From an uncultured Lachnospiraceae bacterium (GTDB lineage Bacteria > Bacillota > Clostridia > Lachnospirales > Lachnospiraceae), in contig CALZIE010000004.1 in the NCBI GenBank assembly GCA_945787565.1, forward strand, positions 1 to 47,658: DNA of 47,658 nt, written 5' to 3'. Below are positions 32,761 through 42,168 of this stretch, in pieces (the first letter of the stretch is position 1; each line of letters starts with the position of its first letter). Both the position numbers and the translations under genes were made by a program. The notes under the pieces are model-generated. The model made no database searches and had not been told where the DNA came from. It worked only from the letters and a program-made list of their open reading frames with translations.

Positions 32761-33396
32761 ATGAAGAAAGCAATTTTAGCTACTAAAGTCGGAATGACTC
32801 AGATCTTCAATGAAGACGGAGTGTTAACTCCAGTAACAGTACTTCAGGCTGGTCCTTGTGCAGTAACTCAGATCAAAACTGTAGAAACTGACGGATACAA
32901 TGCAGTACAGGTTGGTTACGGTGATATCAGAGAAACACTTGTTAACAAACCACAGAAGGGACACTTTGCAAAAGCAGGTGTTGCAAATAAGAGATTTCTT
33001 AAGGAATTCAAGTTTGAAAACGCTGCTGACTACACAGTAGGTCAGGAAATCAAAGCAGATATCTTCACAGCAGGTGACAGAATCGATGCAACTGGAACAA
33101 GCAAAGGTAAAGGTTTCCAGGGCGCTATCAAGAGACACGGTTTAAGCCGCGGTCCTATGGGACATGGTTCTAAGTACCATAGACATGCAGGTTCTAATGG
33201 TCCAGCTACAACACCAGGCCGTGTATTCAAAGGTAAGACAATGCCAGGTCAGATGGGTAACGTTAAAGTTACAGTTCAGAACCTTGAAGTTGTTAAAATC
33301 GATGTTGAAAATAACTTAATTTTAGTTAAAGGTGCTGTACCAGGACCTAAGAAAGCTACAATTATGTTAAAAGAATCTGTAAAGAGCGCAAACTAA
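32761..33396 (+). CDS. rplC: 50S ribosomal protein L3
   Basis: A 211-residue L3, whose long loop reaches the peptidyl transferase centre. It begins [16 protein letters not shown]. The central loop has the signature [17 protein letters not shown] (about 128-144) and G-R-V-F-K-G-K-x-M-P-G-Q-M-G. AGGAGG precedes the ATG. No linezolid- or tiamulin-type substitution can be judged by eye. Confidence 0.97.
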   Translation: MKKAILATKVGMTQIFNEDGVLTPVTVLQAGPCAVTQIKTVETDGYNAVQVGYGDIRETLVNKPQKGHFAKAGVANKRFLKEFKFENAADYTVGQEIKADIFTAGDRIDATGTSKGKGFQGAIKRHGLSRGPMGHGSKYHRHAGSNGPATTPGRVFKGKTMPGQMGNVKVTVQNLEVVKIDVENNLILVKGAVPGPKKATIMLKESVKSAN

Positions 33397-33424
33397 GAAG
33401 CTTTAAGAAAGGAGGAACACTATA

Positions 33425-34045
33425 ATGGCAAATGTAAAAGTTTATAATATAGAAGGCAAAGAAGTTGGTTCTATCGAACTTAACGACGCAGTCTTTGGAG
33501 TAGAAGTAAATGAACATTTAATGCATATGGCAGTTGTAAGCCAGCTTGCAAACAAACGTCAGGGCACACAGAGCGCTAAAACTCGTTCAGAAGTTAGCGG
33601 TGGTGGTAGAAAGCCTTGGAGACAGAAAGGAACTGGTCACGCTAGACAGGGTTCTACAAGATCTCCACAGTGGAAAGGCGGCGGCGTTGTATTCGCTCCA
33701 AAGCCAAGAGATTACTCTTTCAAGATGAACAAGAAAGAAAAAGCTCTTGCAATCAAATCTGCTCTTACATCTAGAGTAGTAGCTGATAAAATCAAAGTTG
33801 TTGACGGATTCAATTTTGAAGAAGTTAAGACAAAGAAGATGGTTTCAGTTCTTGGTAACTTAAACGTAAAGAGAGCATTAGTTGTTCTTGATCAGAAGGA
33901 TAACAACGTAATCCTTTCTGCAAGAAACATTCCTACAGTAAGAACAGCTTTATCTAACACAATTAACGTATATGATATCGTTAAGTATGATACACTTGTT
34001 ATTACTAAGGATGCTGTAGCTCAGATCGAGGAGGTATACGCATAA
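33425..34045 (+). CDS. rplD: 50S ribosomal protein L4
   Basis: A 206-residue L4, which lines the peptide exit tunnel near the macrolide site. The extended loop [16 protein letters not shown] (about 60-75) and the following [12 protein letters not shown] are intact. Its stop overlaps the rplW start (TAATG), so the two are translationally coupled. In E. coli L4 regulates the S10 operon; nothing here shows that directly. Confidence 0.97.
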   Translation: MANVKVYNIEGKEVGSIELNDAVFGVEVNEHLMHMAVVSQLANKRQGTQSAKTRSEVSGGGRKPWRQKGTGHARQGSTRSPQWKGGGVVFAPKPRDYSFKMNKKEKALAIKSALTSRVVADKIKVVDGFNFEEVKTKKMVSVLGNLNVKRALVVLDQKDNNVILSARNIPTVRTALSNTINVYDIVKYDTLVITKDAVAQIEEVYA

Positions 34046-34344
34046 TGGCAAATTTAAAATATTATGATGTTATCCTTAAGCCAGTTGTTACTGAAAAATC
34101 TATGAACGCTATGGCAGAGAAGAAATATACTTTCTCTGTACATCCAGAAGCTACTAAGGCTCAGGTTAAAGAAGCAGTAGAAAAGATGTTTGCTGGCACT
34201 AAGGTTGCAACTGTAAACACAATGAACTTAGACGGAAAGAGCAAGAGACGCGGTGCTACTACTGGTAAAACTGCTAAGACAAAGAAAGCGATCGTTCAGT
34301 TAACAGCTGAAAGCGCTGAAATTGAAATCTTCTCCGGTCTATAA
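34045..34344 (+). CDS. rplW: 50S ribosomal protein L23
   Basis: A 99-residue L23, located at the tunnel exit, where it docks trigger factor and the signal recognition particle. It opens [14 protein letters not shown], the family signature, and contains the basic G-K-x-K-R-R-G segment. It begins inside the rplD stop; GAGGAGG lies in the last rplD codons. Confidence 0.96.
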   Translation: MANLKYYDVILKPVVTEKSMNAMAEKKYTFSVHPEATKAQVKEAVEKMFAGTKVATVNTMNLDGKSKRRGATTGKTAKTKKAIVQLTAESAEIEIFSGL

Positions 34345-34437
34345 GATTTAGAGAATAGAACGAAACGCAGAAAAAAGTCAGAGCGTTCGTTGTTCTGACA
34401 AAAATGTATTGCGTATATAACGAAAGGAGACAGTACT

Positions 34438-35283
34438 ATGGGAATTAAAAAATATAATCCATATACACCTTCCAGAAGACATATGACTGGTTCTGATTTC
34501 GCTGAAATCACATGTACAACTCCTGAGAAATCTTTATTAGTATCTCTCAAGAAAAATGCCGGTCGTAATAATCAGGGAAAGATCACTGTAAGACATCAGG
34601 GTGGTGGTTCTAGAAGAAAATACAGAATCATCGACTTTAAGAGAAAGAAAGATGGTATTCCAGCTGTTGTTAAGACAATCGAATACGATCCAAATAGAAG
34701 TGCTAATATCGCATTAATCTGCTACGCAGATGGTGAAAAAGCATACATCTTAGCTCCAAACGGTTTACAGGTTGGCACAACTCTTATGAATGGTGCTACT
34801 GCAGAAGTTAAAGTAGGTAACTGCTTACCACTTCAGAACATTCCAGTTGGTTCTCAGATCCACAACATCGAGTTATATCCAGGTAAGGGTGGACAGTTAG
34901 TTCGTTCCGCTGGTAACTCCGCTCAGTTAATGGCTAAGGAAGGCAAATATGCTACACTTCGTTTACCATCTGGCGAAATGAGAATGGTTCCAATCATCTG
35001 CCGTGCAACAATCGGTCAGGTTGGTAACATCCATCACGAATTAATCACAATCGGTAAAGCAGGACGTAAGCGTCACATGGGTATCCGCCCAACAGTTCGT
35101 GGTTCTGTAATGAACCCTAATGACCATCCACACGGTGGTGGTGAAGGTAAGACTGGTATCGGTCGTCCAGGCCCTGTTACTCCTTGGGGTAAACCAGCTC
35201 TTGGTCTTAAGACTCGTAAGAAGTCTAAACAGTCCAACAAGCTTATCATCAGAAGAAGAGACGGTAAAGCTCTTACTAAATAG
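34438..35283 (+). CDS. rplB: 50S ribosomal protein L2
   Basis: A 281-residue L2, needed for subunit association and peptidyl transferase function. The C-terminal [13 protein letters not shown] motif contains the conserved histidine of the catalytic-centre loop; residues before it ([14 protein letters not shown]) match the family. The 93-base gap before it has a GTCAGA/TCTGAC stem. GAAAGGAGACAG precedes the ATG. Confidence 0.97.
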   Translation: MGIKKYNPYTPSRRHMTGSDFAEITCTTPEKSLLVSLKKNAGRNNQGKITVRHQGGGSRRKYRIIDFKRKKDGIPAVVKTIEYDPNRSANIALICYADGEKAYILAPNGLQVGTTLMNGATAEVKVGNCLPLQNIPVGSQIHNIELYPGKGGQLVRSAGNSAQLMAKEGKYATLRLPSGEMRMVPIICRATIGQVGNIHHELITIGKAGRKRHMGIRPTVRGSVMNPNDHPHGGGEGKTGIGRPGPVTPWGKPALGLKTRKKSKQSNKLIIRRRDGKALTK

Positions 35284-35365
35284 TAAGCAATCGCGAATTG
35301 ATTTAAACATTATCTGTACGGCAGCGTAAGCTGTTCGGCGAATAATATAAGGAGGTTACACCTAT

Positions 35366-35644
35366 ATGGCACGTTCATTAAAAAAAGGACCATTTGCTGA
35401 CGAACATTTACTTAAGAAAGTAGATGCTATGGAAAAGGCAGGCGACAAATCAGTTATCAAGACTTGGTCTCGTCGTTCTACTATCTTCCCTCAGATGGTA
35501 TCCCATACAATCGCTGTTCATGACGGAAGAAGACATGTACCTGTATATATTACAGAAGACATGGTAGGTCACAAACTTGGTGAGTTCGTAGCTACAAGAA
35601 CTTTCCGTGGACACGGTAAAGACGAAAAGAAATCAAGAAAGTAA
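35366..35644 (+). CDS. rpsS: 30S ribosomal protein S19
   Basis: A 92-residue S19 of the small-subunit head. It starts [10 protein letters not shown], then [10 protein letters not shown] and G-H-K-L-G-E-F. The ATG follows AAGGAGG. The last codons and the stop lie in the left arm of a 13-bp hairpin (35636-35668), which is unusual inside a dense ribosomal operon. Confidence 0.97.
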   Translation: MARSLKKGPFADEHLLKKVDAMEKAGDKSVIKTWSRRSTIFPQMVSHTIAVHDGRRHVPVYITEDMVGHKLGEFVATRTFRGHGKDEKKSRK

Positions 35645-35668
35645 TTTTTGTTTAGAAAATTACTTTCT
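35636..35668 (+). other. Hairpin enclosing the rpsS stop codon
   Basis: AGAAAGTAATTTT (35636-35648) and AAAATTACTTTCT (35656-35668) form a perfect 13-bp stem with a seven-base loop TGTTTAG. The rpsS TAA is inside the left arm. No T-run, so probably not a terminator; a cleavage or stability element is possible. Confidence 0.6.
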
Positions 35669-35866
35669 AGATAACATATCCTGTTCATTTAGTTAGTAAT
35701 TTTTGAAAACAAAATTTCATCTTAGAGAGTAGAGTTTCAACGGTTATTTAAATTTTGAGTTTCAACGGTTATTTAATTAAAAAGACATGTTATCTTTTAA
35801 ATGAGATTTAACAAGATAGATACAAAAACGGGGTGACCCGTTACAATTCGAAAGGAGGTTTCATCC
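35669..35866 (+). repeat. rpsS-rplV spacer with direct and inverted repeats
   Basis: GAGTTTCAACGGTTATTTAA occurs twice (35732-35751 and 35757-35776). AGATAACAT (35669-35677) can pair with ATGTTATCT (35787-35795), so the direct repeats sit in a large loop. The 222-base gap from rpsS to rplV is long for this cluster and has no terminator or clear promoter. Confidence 0.65.
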
Positions 35867-36253
35867 ATGGCAAAAGGACATAGATCCCAGATAAAGAGAG
35901 AAAGAAATGCAAATAAGGATACGAGACCAAGCGCAAAGTTATCTTACGCAAGAGTTTCTGTTCAGAAAGCATGTTTCGTTCTTGATGCTATCAGAGGCAA
36001 GGATGTACAGACAGCACTTGGTATTTTAGCTTACAATCCAAGATATGCTTCAACTTTAATTGAAAAATTATTAAAATCAGCGATCGCAAATGCTGAAAAC
36101 AATAACGGAATGGATGTATCAAAACTTTACATTCAGGAATGTTACGCAGGTAATGCACCTACAATGAAGAGAATCAGACCTAGAGCACAGGGTAGAGCGT
36201 ATAGAATCTTAAAGAGAACTAGCCACATCACAATCGTGCTTAATGAAAGATAA
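35867..36253 (+). CDS. rplV: 50S ribosomal protein L22
   Basis: A 128-residue L22, whose beta-hairpin lines the exit tunnel. Homology begins near residue 22 ([13 protein letters not shown]); the preceding 20 residues are a Lys/Arg/Gln-rich extension absent from B. subtilis L22. The tunnel loop reads [24 protein letters not shown] precedes the ATG, so the extension is probably translated. Confidence 0.96.
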   Translation: MAKGHRSQIKRERNANKDTRPSAKLSYARVSVQKACFVLDAIRGKDVQTALGILAYNPRYASTLIEKLLKSAIANAENNNGMDVSKLYIQECYAGNAPTMKRIRPRAQGRAYRILKRTSHITIVLNER

Positions 36254-36264
36254 GGAGGGCAATC

Positions 36265-36924
36265 ATGGGACAAAAAGTTAATCCTCATGGCTTAAGAGTC
36301 GGCGTTATCAAAGACTGGGACTCTAGATGGTATGCGGAAGCTGATTTCGCTGATAATCTTGTAGAAGATTACAAAATCAGAAAGTACCTGAAGAAGAAGT
36401 TATACAATGCAGGTGTTGCTAAGATCGAAACAGAACGTGCATCTGATAAATTAAAAGTTATCATCCACACAGCAAAACCTGGTGTTGTAATCGGTAAAGC
36501 TGGTGCTGAAATCGAAAAATTAAAAGCTGAAATTCAGAAATTCACTGATAAGAAGCTTAACCTTGAAATCAAGGAAATCAAGAGACCAGACAGCAACGCT
36601 CAGTTAGTAGCAGAAAACATTGCAGCTCAGTTAGAAAACCGTATTTCTTTCAGAAGAGCAATGAAATCTACTATGGCTAGAACAATGAAGACTGGTGCTA
36701 AGGGTATCAAAACTGCAGTTTCCGGACGTCTTGGTGGTGCAGATATGGCCCGTACAGAATTCTACAGCGAAGGAACTATTCCACTACAGACACTTCGTGC
36801 AGATATCGATTACGGTTTTGCAGAAGCTGACACAACTTATGGTAAATTAGGCGTTAAAGTTTGGGTTTACCACGGTGAAGTACTTCCAACAAAAAGCACT
36901 AAAAAGGAAGGGAGCGATAAATAA
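36265..36924 (+). CDS. rpsC: 30S ribosomal protein S3
   Basis: A 219-residue S3 at the mRNA entry channel. [13 protein letters not shown] at the start, the KH-domain loop [10 protein letters not shown] (about 74-83), and [12 protein letters not shown] in the C-terminal domain. It overlaps rplP as TAATG. Confidence 0.97.
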   Translation: MGQKVNPHGLRVGVIKDWDSRWYAEADFADNLVEDYKIRKYLKKKLYNAGVAKIETERASDKLKVIIHTAKPGVVIGKAGAEIEKLKAEIQKFTDKKLNLEIKEIKRPDSNAQLVAENIAAQLENRISFRRAMKSTMARTMKTGAKGIKTAVSGRLGGADMARTEFYSEGTIPLQTLRADIDYGFAEADTTYGKLGVKVWVYHGEVLPTKSTKKEGSDK

Positions 36925-37361
36925 TGTTAATGCCAAAAAGAGTTAAGCGTCGTAAGCAATTCCGCGGCACTATGACAGGTAAAGCTATGAGAGGTAATAA
37001 AATCTCTTACGGTGAATATGGTATCGTAGCAATGGAACCAGCATGGATCAAATCCAACCAGATCGAAGCAGCTCGTATCGCCATGACACGTTACATCAAA
37101 CGTGGTGGTAAGGTTTGGATCAAGATCTTCCCTGATAAGCCAGTAACAGCAAAACCAGCTGAAACTCGAATGGGTTCCGGTAAAGGTTCTTTAGAATATT
37201 GGGTAGCTGTGGTTAAGCCAGGCCGCGTAATGTTCGAAATCGCTGGCGTTTCTGAAGAAATCGCTCGTGAAGCGTTACGTCTTGCAACACACAAGTTACC
37301 AGTTAAGTGCAAGATCGTTTCTCGCGCAGACTTAGAAGGAGGTGCGGGCAGTGAAAACTAA
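36924..37361 (+). CDS. rplP: 50S ribosomal protein L16
   Basis: A 145-residue L16, which contacts A-site tRNA. It starts [11 protein letters not shown] and includes the conserved [11 protein letters not shown] and R-M-G-S-G-K-G segments. The ATG overlaps the rpsC stop; AAGGAAGGGAG lies in the end of rpsC. Its own 3' end overlaps the rpmC start by 11 bases. Confidence 0.97.
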   Translation: MLMPKRVKRRKQFRGTMTGKAMRGNKISYGEYGIVAMEPAWIKSNQIEAARIAMTRYIKRGGKVWIKIFPDKPVTAKPAETRMGSGKGSLEYWVAVVKPGRVMFEIAGVSEEIAREALRLATHKLPVKCKIVSRADLEGGAGSEN

Positions 37362-37560
37362 TAAATATGTAGAAGATTTAAAAGCAAAAACAGTTGCAGA
37401 ACTTAACGAAGCATTAGTAGCTGCTAAGAAGGAACTTTTCAACTTAAGATTCCAGAACGCAACTAATCAGTTAGATAATACTAGCAGAATTAAAGAAGTT
37501 AGAAAGAACATTGCAAGAATTCAGACAGTTATCTCTGAAAAAGCAAAAGCTTCTAACTAA
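37351..37560 (+). CDS. rpmC: 50S ribosomal protein L29
   Basis: A 69-residue L29, a two-helix protein at the tunnel exit. GTG 37351 is taken as start since GAAGGAGGTG (37336-37345) is correctly spaced. An earlier GTG (37343) is part of that site and would be out of position. The signature F-N-L-R-F-Q-x-A-x-x-Q-L and the R-x-x-x-R-K-N-I-A-R segment are present. Confidence 0.95.
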   Translation: MKTNKYVEDLKAKTVAELNEALVAAKKELFNLRFQNATNQLDNTSRIKEVRKNIARIQTVISEKAKASN

Positions 37561-37638
37561 TCATTATAGAGCATAGTGAGCGCCTAAGACGGGTTTCTCA
37601 CGTCAGGTAAACCCATAGGTTTAGAAAGGAGTATTGCT

Positions 37639-37893
37639 GTGGAAAGAAATCTTAGAAAAACACGTACTGGTAAAGTAGTAAGTGATAAAATGGATAAGAC
37701 TATCGTTGTTGCTGTAGTAGACAACGTTAAGCACCCACTTTACAACAAGATCGTTAAGAGAACTTATAAGTTAAAGGCTCATGACGAAAACAACGAATGT
37801 AAAATCGGTGATAGAGTAAAAGTTATGGAAACAAGACCATTATCTAAAGATAAGAGATGGAGACTTGTTGAAATCGTAGAAAAAGCGAAATAA
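37639..37893 (+). CDS. rpsQ: 30S ribosomal protein S17
   Basis: An 84-residue S17, an OB-fold primary 16S rRNA binder. It starts with GTG (37639) behind [25 protein letters not shown] fits the family. The 78-base gap before it contains a GGGTTT...AAACCC inverted repeat. Confidence 0.96.
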   Translation: MERNLRKTRTGKVVSDKMDKTIVVAVVDNVKHPLYNKIVKRTYKLKAHDENNECKIGDRVKVMETRPLSKDKRWRLVEIVEKAK

Positions 37894-37993
37894 TGTAACG
37901 ATTGCAGAATTTATTGCTTTCTCGATCATTCGCTTACAGAGTTATTAGTTCATAATAATTTTGTTATCCAGATGTAAGAAAGGAGTATCGGTC

Positions 37994-38362
37994 ATGATAC
38001 AAACAGAAACCAGACTTAAGGTTGCCGACAATACCGGTGCAAAAGAATTACTTTGTATCAGAGTTCTTGGCGGTTCAACCAGAAGATATGCAAATATAGG
38101 TGACATCATCGTTGCTTCTGTTAAAGATGCAACACCAGGCGGAGTTGTAAAGAAGGGTGATGTTGTTAAAGCTGTTGTTGTTCGTACTGTAAAAGGAGCT
38201 CGTCGTAAGGACGGTTCTTATATCAGATTTGATGAAAACGCAGCTGTAATCATCAAAGAAGACAAGAATCCAAAAGGAACTCGTATCTTTGGACCTGTAG
38301 CTAGAGAACTAAGAGAAAAACAGTTTATGAAAATTGTTTCCTTAGCTCCAGAAGTATTATAA
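37994..38362 (+). CDS. rplN: 50S ribosomal protein L14
   Basis: A 122-residue L14, at the subunit interface (bridge B8). [17 protein letters not shown] at the start is the family hallmark, so ATG 37994 is chosen over an upstream in-frame ATG at 37961. AAAGGAG precedes it. It ends I-V-S-L-A-P-E-V-L as expected. Confidence 0.97.
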   Translation: MIQTETRLKVADNTGAKELLCIRVLGGSTRRYANIGDIIVASVKDATPGGVVKKGDVVKAVVVRTVKGARRKDGSYIRFDENAAVIIKEDKNPKGTRIFGPVARELREKQFMKIVSLAPEVL

Positions 38363-38376
38363 GGGAGGTGTCGCGC

Positions 38377-38682
38377 GTGGCAACTACAAAGATTAAAAAG
38401 GGTGATACCGTTAAGGTTATCGCTGGTAAAGATAAAGGTAAAGAAGGAAAAGTTCTTGCCGTTACAGCTGGTAGAGTATTAGTTGAAGGTGTTAACACAA
38501 TCACTAAGCACACCAAGGCATCTCAGGCTAATCCAAAGGGTGGAATCATCCATCAGGAAGCACCTATCGATGCATCTAACGTAATGTACGTTCACAACGG
38601 TAAGGCTACAAGAATCGGCTTTACAACAAAAGATGGTAAAAAAGTTCGTGTTGCTAAGGCAACTGGCGATATCATCGACTAA
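38377..38682 (+). CDS. rplX: 50S ribosomal protein L24
   Basis: A 101-residue L24, an assembly initiator with a KOW fold ([17 protein letters not shown]). GTG 38377 lies 6 bases after GGGAGGTG; the GTG within that site (38368) is rejected. 14 bases after rplN. Confidence 0.96.
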   Translation: MATTKIKKGDTVKVIAGKDKGKEGKVLAVTAGRVLVEGVNTITKHTKASQANPKGGIIHQEAPIDASNVMYVHNGKATRIGFTTKDGKKVRVAKATGDIID

Positions 38683-38705
38683 TTTAAGGAAGGAGGTCAT
38701 TTACG

Positions 38706-39245
38706 TTGACTCGATTAAAAGAACAGTATATGAACGAAATCAAAGCAGCAATGCAGAAGAAGTTCAATTATAAAAACGAAATGCAGATCCCAAAACTTGA
38801 TAAGATCGTTATCAACATGGGTGTTGGCGAAGCTAAAGATAATGCAAAAGCACTTGATTCAGCAGTTAGAGATATGGAAATCATCGCAGGTCAGAAACCA
38901 GTTGTTACTAGAGCTAAGAAGTCCATCGCTAACTTCAAATTAAGAGAAGGCGTTGCTATCGGATGTAAAGTAACTTTAAGAGGCGAAAAGATGTATGAAT
39001 TCGCTGATCGTCTTATCAACTTAGCACTTCCTCGTGTACGTGACTTTAGAGGTGTTAATCCTAACGCATTCGACGGTAGAGGTAACTACGCTTTAGGTAT
39101 TAAAGAACAGTTAATCTTCCCTGAAATCGAATACGATAAGGTAGACAAAGTAAGAGGTATGGATGTTATTTTCGTAACAACAGCTCGTACTGATGAAGAA
39201 GCACGTGAATTATTAACATTATTCGGCATGCCATTTAGCAAATAG
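38706..39245 (+). CDS. rplE: 50S ribosomal protein L5
   Basis: A 179-residue L5, which binds 5S rRNA in the central protuberance. The start is a rare TTG (38706) behind GGAAGGAGG; no alternative ATG fits before the conserved [15 protein letters not shown] and [17 protein letters not shown] are typical. Confidence 0.96.
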   Translation: MTRLKEQYMNEIKAAMQKKFNYKNEMQIPKLDKIVINMGVGEAKDNAKALDSAVRDMEIIAGQKPVVTRAKKSIANFKLREGVAIGCKVTLRGEKMYEFADRLINLALPRVRDFRGVNPNAFDGRGNYALGIKEQLIFPEIEYDKVDKVRGMDVIFVTTARTDEEARELLTLFGMPFSK

Positions 39246-39261
39246 TTGAGGAGGGAATTCC

Positions 39262-39447
39262 ATGGCTAAAACGTCAATGAAAATTAAGCAACAGCGCACA
39301 CAGAAATTCTCTACTAGAGAATACAATCGTTGTAGAATCTGTGGCCGTCCACATGCTTACTTAAGAAAATACGGAATCTGCAGAATTTGCTTCCGTGAGT
39401 TAGCATACAAGGGACAGATACCAGGTGTTAAGAAAGCAAGCTGGTAA
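39262..39447 (+). CDS. rpsN: 30S ribosomal protein S14, zinc form
   Basis: A 61-residue short S14 with four zinc cysteines, C24, C27, C40 and C43 (type Z). It ends P-G-V-K-K-A-S-W as in B. subtilis RpsN1. Located in the spc operon between L5 and S8. Confidence 0.97.
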   Translation: MAKTSMKIKQQRTQKFSTREYNRCRICGRPHAYLRKYGICRICFRELAYKGQIPGVKKASW

Positions 39448-39470
39448 TTTAAGAAAGGAGGCAAATCAAT

Positions 39471-39872
39471 ATGACAATGAGCGATCCAATTGCAGATATG
39501 CTTACAAGAATTCGTAATGCGAATACTGCTAAACATGATACAGTAGATGTACCTGCTTCTAAAATGAAAGTTGCTATTGCTGAAATTCTTTTAAAAGAAG
39601 GTTATATTAAAAGCTACACAGTAGAAGAAGTTGGAAGTTTCAAAACTATCCACATCACATTAAAGTACGGTAAAGACAAGAACGTGAAAGTTATTACAGG
39701 TCTTAAGAGAATCTCCAAGCCAGGTCTTCGTGTTTATGCAAACACAGAAGAATTACCAAGAGTACTTGGTGGTTTAGGTACTGCAATCATCTCTACTAAC
39801 AAAGGTGTTATTACTGATAAAGAAGCAAGAGCACTTAAAGTTGGTGGCGAAGTATTAGCATTCGTTTGGTAA
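39471..39872 (+). CDS. rpsH: 30S ribosomal protein S8
   Basis: A 133-residue S8, a primary 16S rRNA binder. [13 protein letters not shown] near the start and the C-terminal S-T-x-K-G-V-x-T-D-x-E-A-R segment are typical. AAGGAGG precedes the ATG. In E. coli S8 represses the spc operon; no site for that was recognised here. Confidence 0.97.
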   Translation: MTMSDPIADMLTRIRNANTAKHDTVDVPASKMKVAIAEILLKEGYIKSYTVEEVGSFKTIHITLKYGKDKNVKVITGLKRISKPGLRVYANTEELPRVLGGLGTAIISTNKGVITDKEARALKVGGEVLAFVW

Positions 39873-39874
39873 TA

Positions 39875-40023
39875 TTGTAAAATTAAAGTATTTTACAATT
39901 TGCGCCAGAAATGTTATTATTACAATATCTGATGCACGGAGTAGAAGTCTAGGAAGGATGGTGCTAGGCACCATCTTGCAATAGATACTCTATTCTACGG
40001 GGACAGCATTTAAGCTGTCAAAC
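39875..40023 (+). promoter_or_regulatory. Structured spacer before rplF
   Basis: Three hairpins in the 171-base gap: TTGTAAAAT/ATTTTACAA (39875-39898), GATGGTGC-TAG-GCACCATC (39957-39975) and GACAGC...GCTGTC ending near 40019. None has a convincing T-run. It may be a processing or translational control site. Confidence 0.5.
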
Positions 40024-40043
40024 TTAAAGTAGGAGGTACGGGC

Positions 40044-40586
40044 ATGTCACGTATAGGTAGAATGCCAATCGCGGTTCCAGCAGGCGTTACTGTTGAAATT
40101 GCAGAAAATAATAAAGTGACTGTAAAAGGTCCTAAGGGTACTCTTGAAAGAGTGTTACCTGCAGAGATGGAAATCAAATTAGAAGGCGAAACAGTTGTTG
40201 TTTCCAGACCAAATGATTTAAAGAAAATGAAATCTTTACACGGTCTTACAAGAACTTTAATCGCAAACATGATCACTGGTGTTACAGTTGGTTATGAAAA
40301 AGTTCTTGAAATCAACGGTGTTGGTTATAGAGCGACTAAAACTGGAAAGGATATCACATTCACACTTGGATACTCTCATCCAGTAGTAATGACAGATCCT
40401 GAAGGTATCGAAACTGTTCTTGAAGGACAGAACAAGATCACTGTAAAAGGTATCGACAAAGAAAAAGTTGGCCAGTATGCGGCTGAAATCAGAGATAAGA
40501 AGAGACCAGAACCTTACAAAGGTAAAGGTATCAAATATGCTGACGAAGTTATCAGACGTAAAGTTGGTAAAACTGGTAAGAAGTAG
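40044..40586 (+). CDS. rplF: 50S ribosomal protein L6
   Basis: A 180-residue L6 with two repeated domains near the sarcin-ricin loop. It begins M-S-R-I-G-R-M-P-I and ends with the [11 protein letters not shown] motif followed by [16 protein letters not shown] precedes the ATG. Confidence 0.97.
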   Translation: MSRIGRMPIAVPAGVTVEIAENNKVTVKGPKGTLERVLPAEMEIKLEGETVVVSRPNDLKKMKSLHGLTRTLIANMITGVTVGYEKVLEINGVGYRATKTGKDITFTLGYSHPVVMTDPEGIETVLEGQNKITVKGIDKEKVGQYAAEIRDKKRPEPYKGKGIKYADEVIRRKVGKTGKK

Positions 40587-40604
40587 AAGGAGGAGTGTAA
40601 ATAA

Positions 40605-40973
40605 ATGGTTAGTAAAGATTCAAAAACTAAAAAACGTGTTAATAAACACAATAGATTACGTAATCGTTTCTCCGGTACTGCAGAAAGACCACGTTTAGCT
40701 GTGTTTAGAAGTAACAATCATATGTATGCTCAGATCATTGATGATACTGTAGGTAATACTCTCGTTGCTGCATCTACACTTGAAAAAGGTGTAAAGGCAG
40801 AAATCGAAAAGACTAATGACGTTGCAGCTGCAACATTCTTAGGAACTGTAATCGCTAAGAAGGCATTAGAAAAAGGTATCACTAAAGTTGTTTTCGATAG
40901 AGGCGGCTTTATTTATCATGGTAAAATCAAAGCATTAGCGGATGCAGCAAGAGAAGCTGGTCTGGAATTCTAG
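40605..40973 (+). CDS. rplR: 50S ribosomal protein L18
   Basis: A 122-residue L18, a 5S rRNA-binding protein. Conserved [17 protein letters not shown] and the C-terminal [27 protein letters not shown] precedes the ATG. Confidence 0.97.
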   Translation: MVSKDSKTKKRVNKHNRLRNRFSGTAERPRLAVFRSNNHMYAQIIDDTVGNTLVAASTLEKGVKAEIEKTNDVAAATFLGTVIAKKALEKGITKVVFDRGGFIYHGKIKALADAAREAGLEF

Positions 40974-40989
40974 TAGGGGAGGAAAACAC

Positions 40990-41499
40990 ATGAAACGTAC
41001 AATCGTTGATGCTACTCAGTTAGAATTAGTAGACAAAGTAGTAGATATTAAACGTGTTACTAAGGTTGTTAAGGGTGGTCGTACATTCAGATTTACAGCT
41101 TTAGTCGTTGTTGGTGACAAGAACGGACACGTAGGTTGCGGCCTTGGTAAAGCAGCTGAAATTCCAGAAGCTATCCGTAAAGGTAAAGAAGACGCAATTA
41201 AAAAATTAATCACATTACCACTTGATGAAAATGGTAGTGTACCTCATGATTTCGTAGGTAAATTCGGCAGCGCTTCCGTACTTTTAAAGAGAAGTCCAGA
41301 AGGTACTGGTATCATCGCTGGTGGTCCTGCTCGTAACGTACTTGAGTTAGCAGGCTTCAAGAATATCCGTACAAAATCACTTGGATCTAACAACAAGCAG
41401 AACGTAGTTCTTGCTACAATTGAAGGATTACGCCAGTTAAAAACTCCTGAAGAAGTAGCGGCACTTCGCGGTATTTCTGTTGAAGAGTTAAGAGGCTAA
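40990..41499 (+). CDS. rpsE: 30S ribosomal protein S5
   Basis: A 169-residue S5, needed for decoding fidelity and helicase activity at mRNA entry. The segment [17 protein letters not shown], with its G-x-G-x-G-K-A loop, is intact. ATG 40990 follows GGGGAGG; in-frame codons upstream overlap rplR and are rejected. Confidence 0.97.
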   Translation: MKRTIVDATQLELVDKVVDIKRVTKVVKGGRTFRFTALVVVGDKNGHVGCGLGKAAEIPEAIRKGKEDAIKKLITLPLDENGSVPHDFVGKFGSASVLLKRSPEGTGIIAGGPARNVLELAGFKNIRTKSLGSNNKQNVVLATIEGLRQLKTPEEVAALRGISVEELRG

Positions 41500-41521
41500 G
41501 AATAGACGGAGGTGTTTAAAG

Positions 41522-41704
41522 ATGGCAAGTAAATTAAAAATCACTTTAACAAAGTCTACCATCGGTGCAATTCCAAAGCACAAAGCTACAGTTGCAGCTT
41601 TAGGCTTAAAGAAGCTTCATACTACTGTTGAGTTACCAGATAACGCAGCAACAAGAGGTATGCTTCACCAGGTTAAGCATTTAGTTAAGGTAGAAGAAAT
41701 CTAA
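41522..41704 (+). CDS. rpmD: 50S ribosomal protein L30
   Basis: A 60-residue L30. K-I-T-L-T-K-S-T-I-G and L-G-L-K-K-L-H-T-T-V are the family landmarks. ACGGAGGTG precedes the ATG. Confidence 0.95.
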   Translation: MASKLKITLTKSTIGAIPKHKATVAALGLKKLHTTVELPDNAATRGMLHQVKHLVKVEEI

Positions 41705-41725
41705 TAGATAGAAGGAGGTGCACAC

Positions 41726-42166
41726 ATGAATTTAACTGAATTAAGACCAGCAGATGGTTCTAAACAGAGCGCAAACTTCAGAAGAGGTCGTGGACACGGT
41801 TCAGGTAACGGCAAAACAGCTGGTAAAGGTCACAAAGGCCAGAAAGCTCGTTCCGGAGCTACTAGAATCGGTTTCGAAGGTGGTCAGATGCCTTTATACC
41901 GTAGACTTCCTAAGAGAGGTTTCACTAACAGAAATACAAAGGAAATCATTGCAGTTAACATTAGCATGTTAAACAGATTTGAAGATGGTGCTGACGTTAC
42001 AATCGAATCCTTAATGGAAATCGGTATCATCAAAAATCCTAAGGACGGCGTAAAGATTCTTGGAAACGGAGAACTTACTAAGAAACTTAATGTTAAGGTA
42101 AATGCTTTCAGCGAAAGCGCTATCGAAAAGATTAAGGCTCTTGGTGGAAATGCTGAGGTGATCTAA
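41726..42166 (+). CDS. rplO: 50S ribosomal protein L15
   Basis: A 146-residue L15, a late assembly protein. The glycine/arginine-rich N-terminus ([19 protein letters not shown]) and [18 protein letters not shown] are typical. It ends two bases before secY, so the genes are probably coupled. Confidence 0.97.
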   Translation: MNLTELRPADGSKQSANFRRGRGHGSGNGKTAGKGHKGQKARSGATRIGFEGGQMPLYRRLPKRGFTNRNTKEIIAVNISMLNRFEDGADVTIESLMEIGIIKNPKDGVKILGNGELTKKLNVKVNAFSESAIEKIKALGGNAEVI

Positions 42167-42168
42167 TA

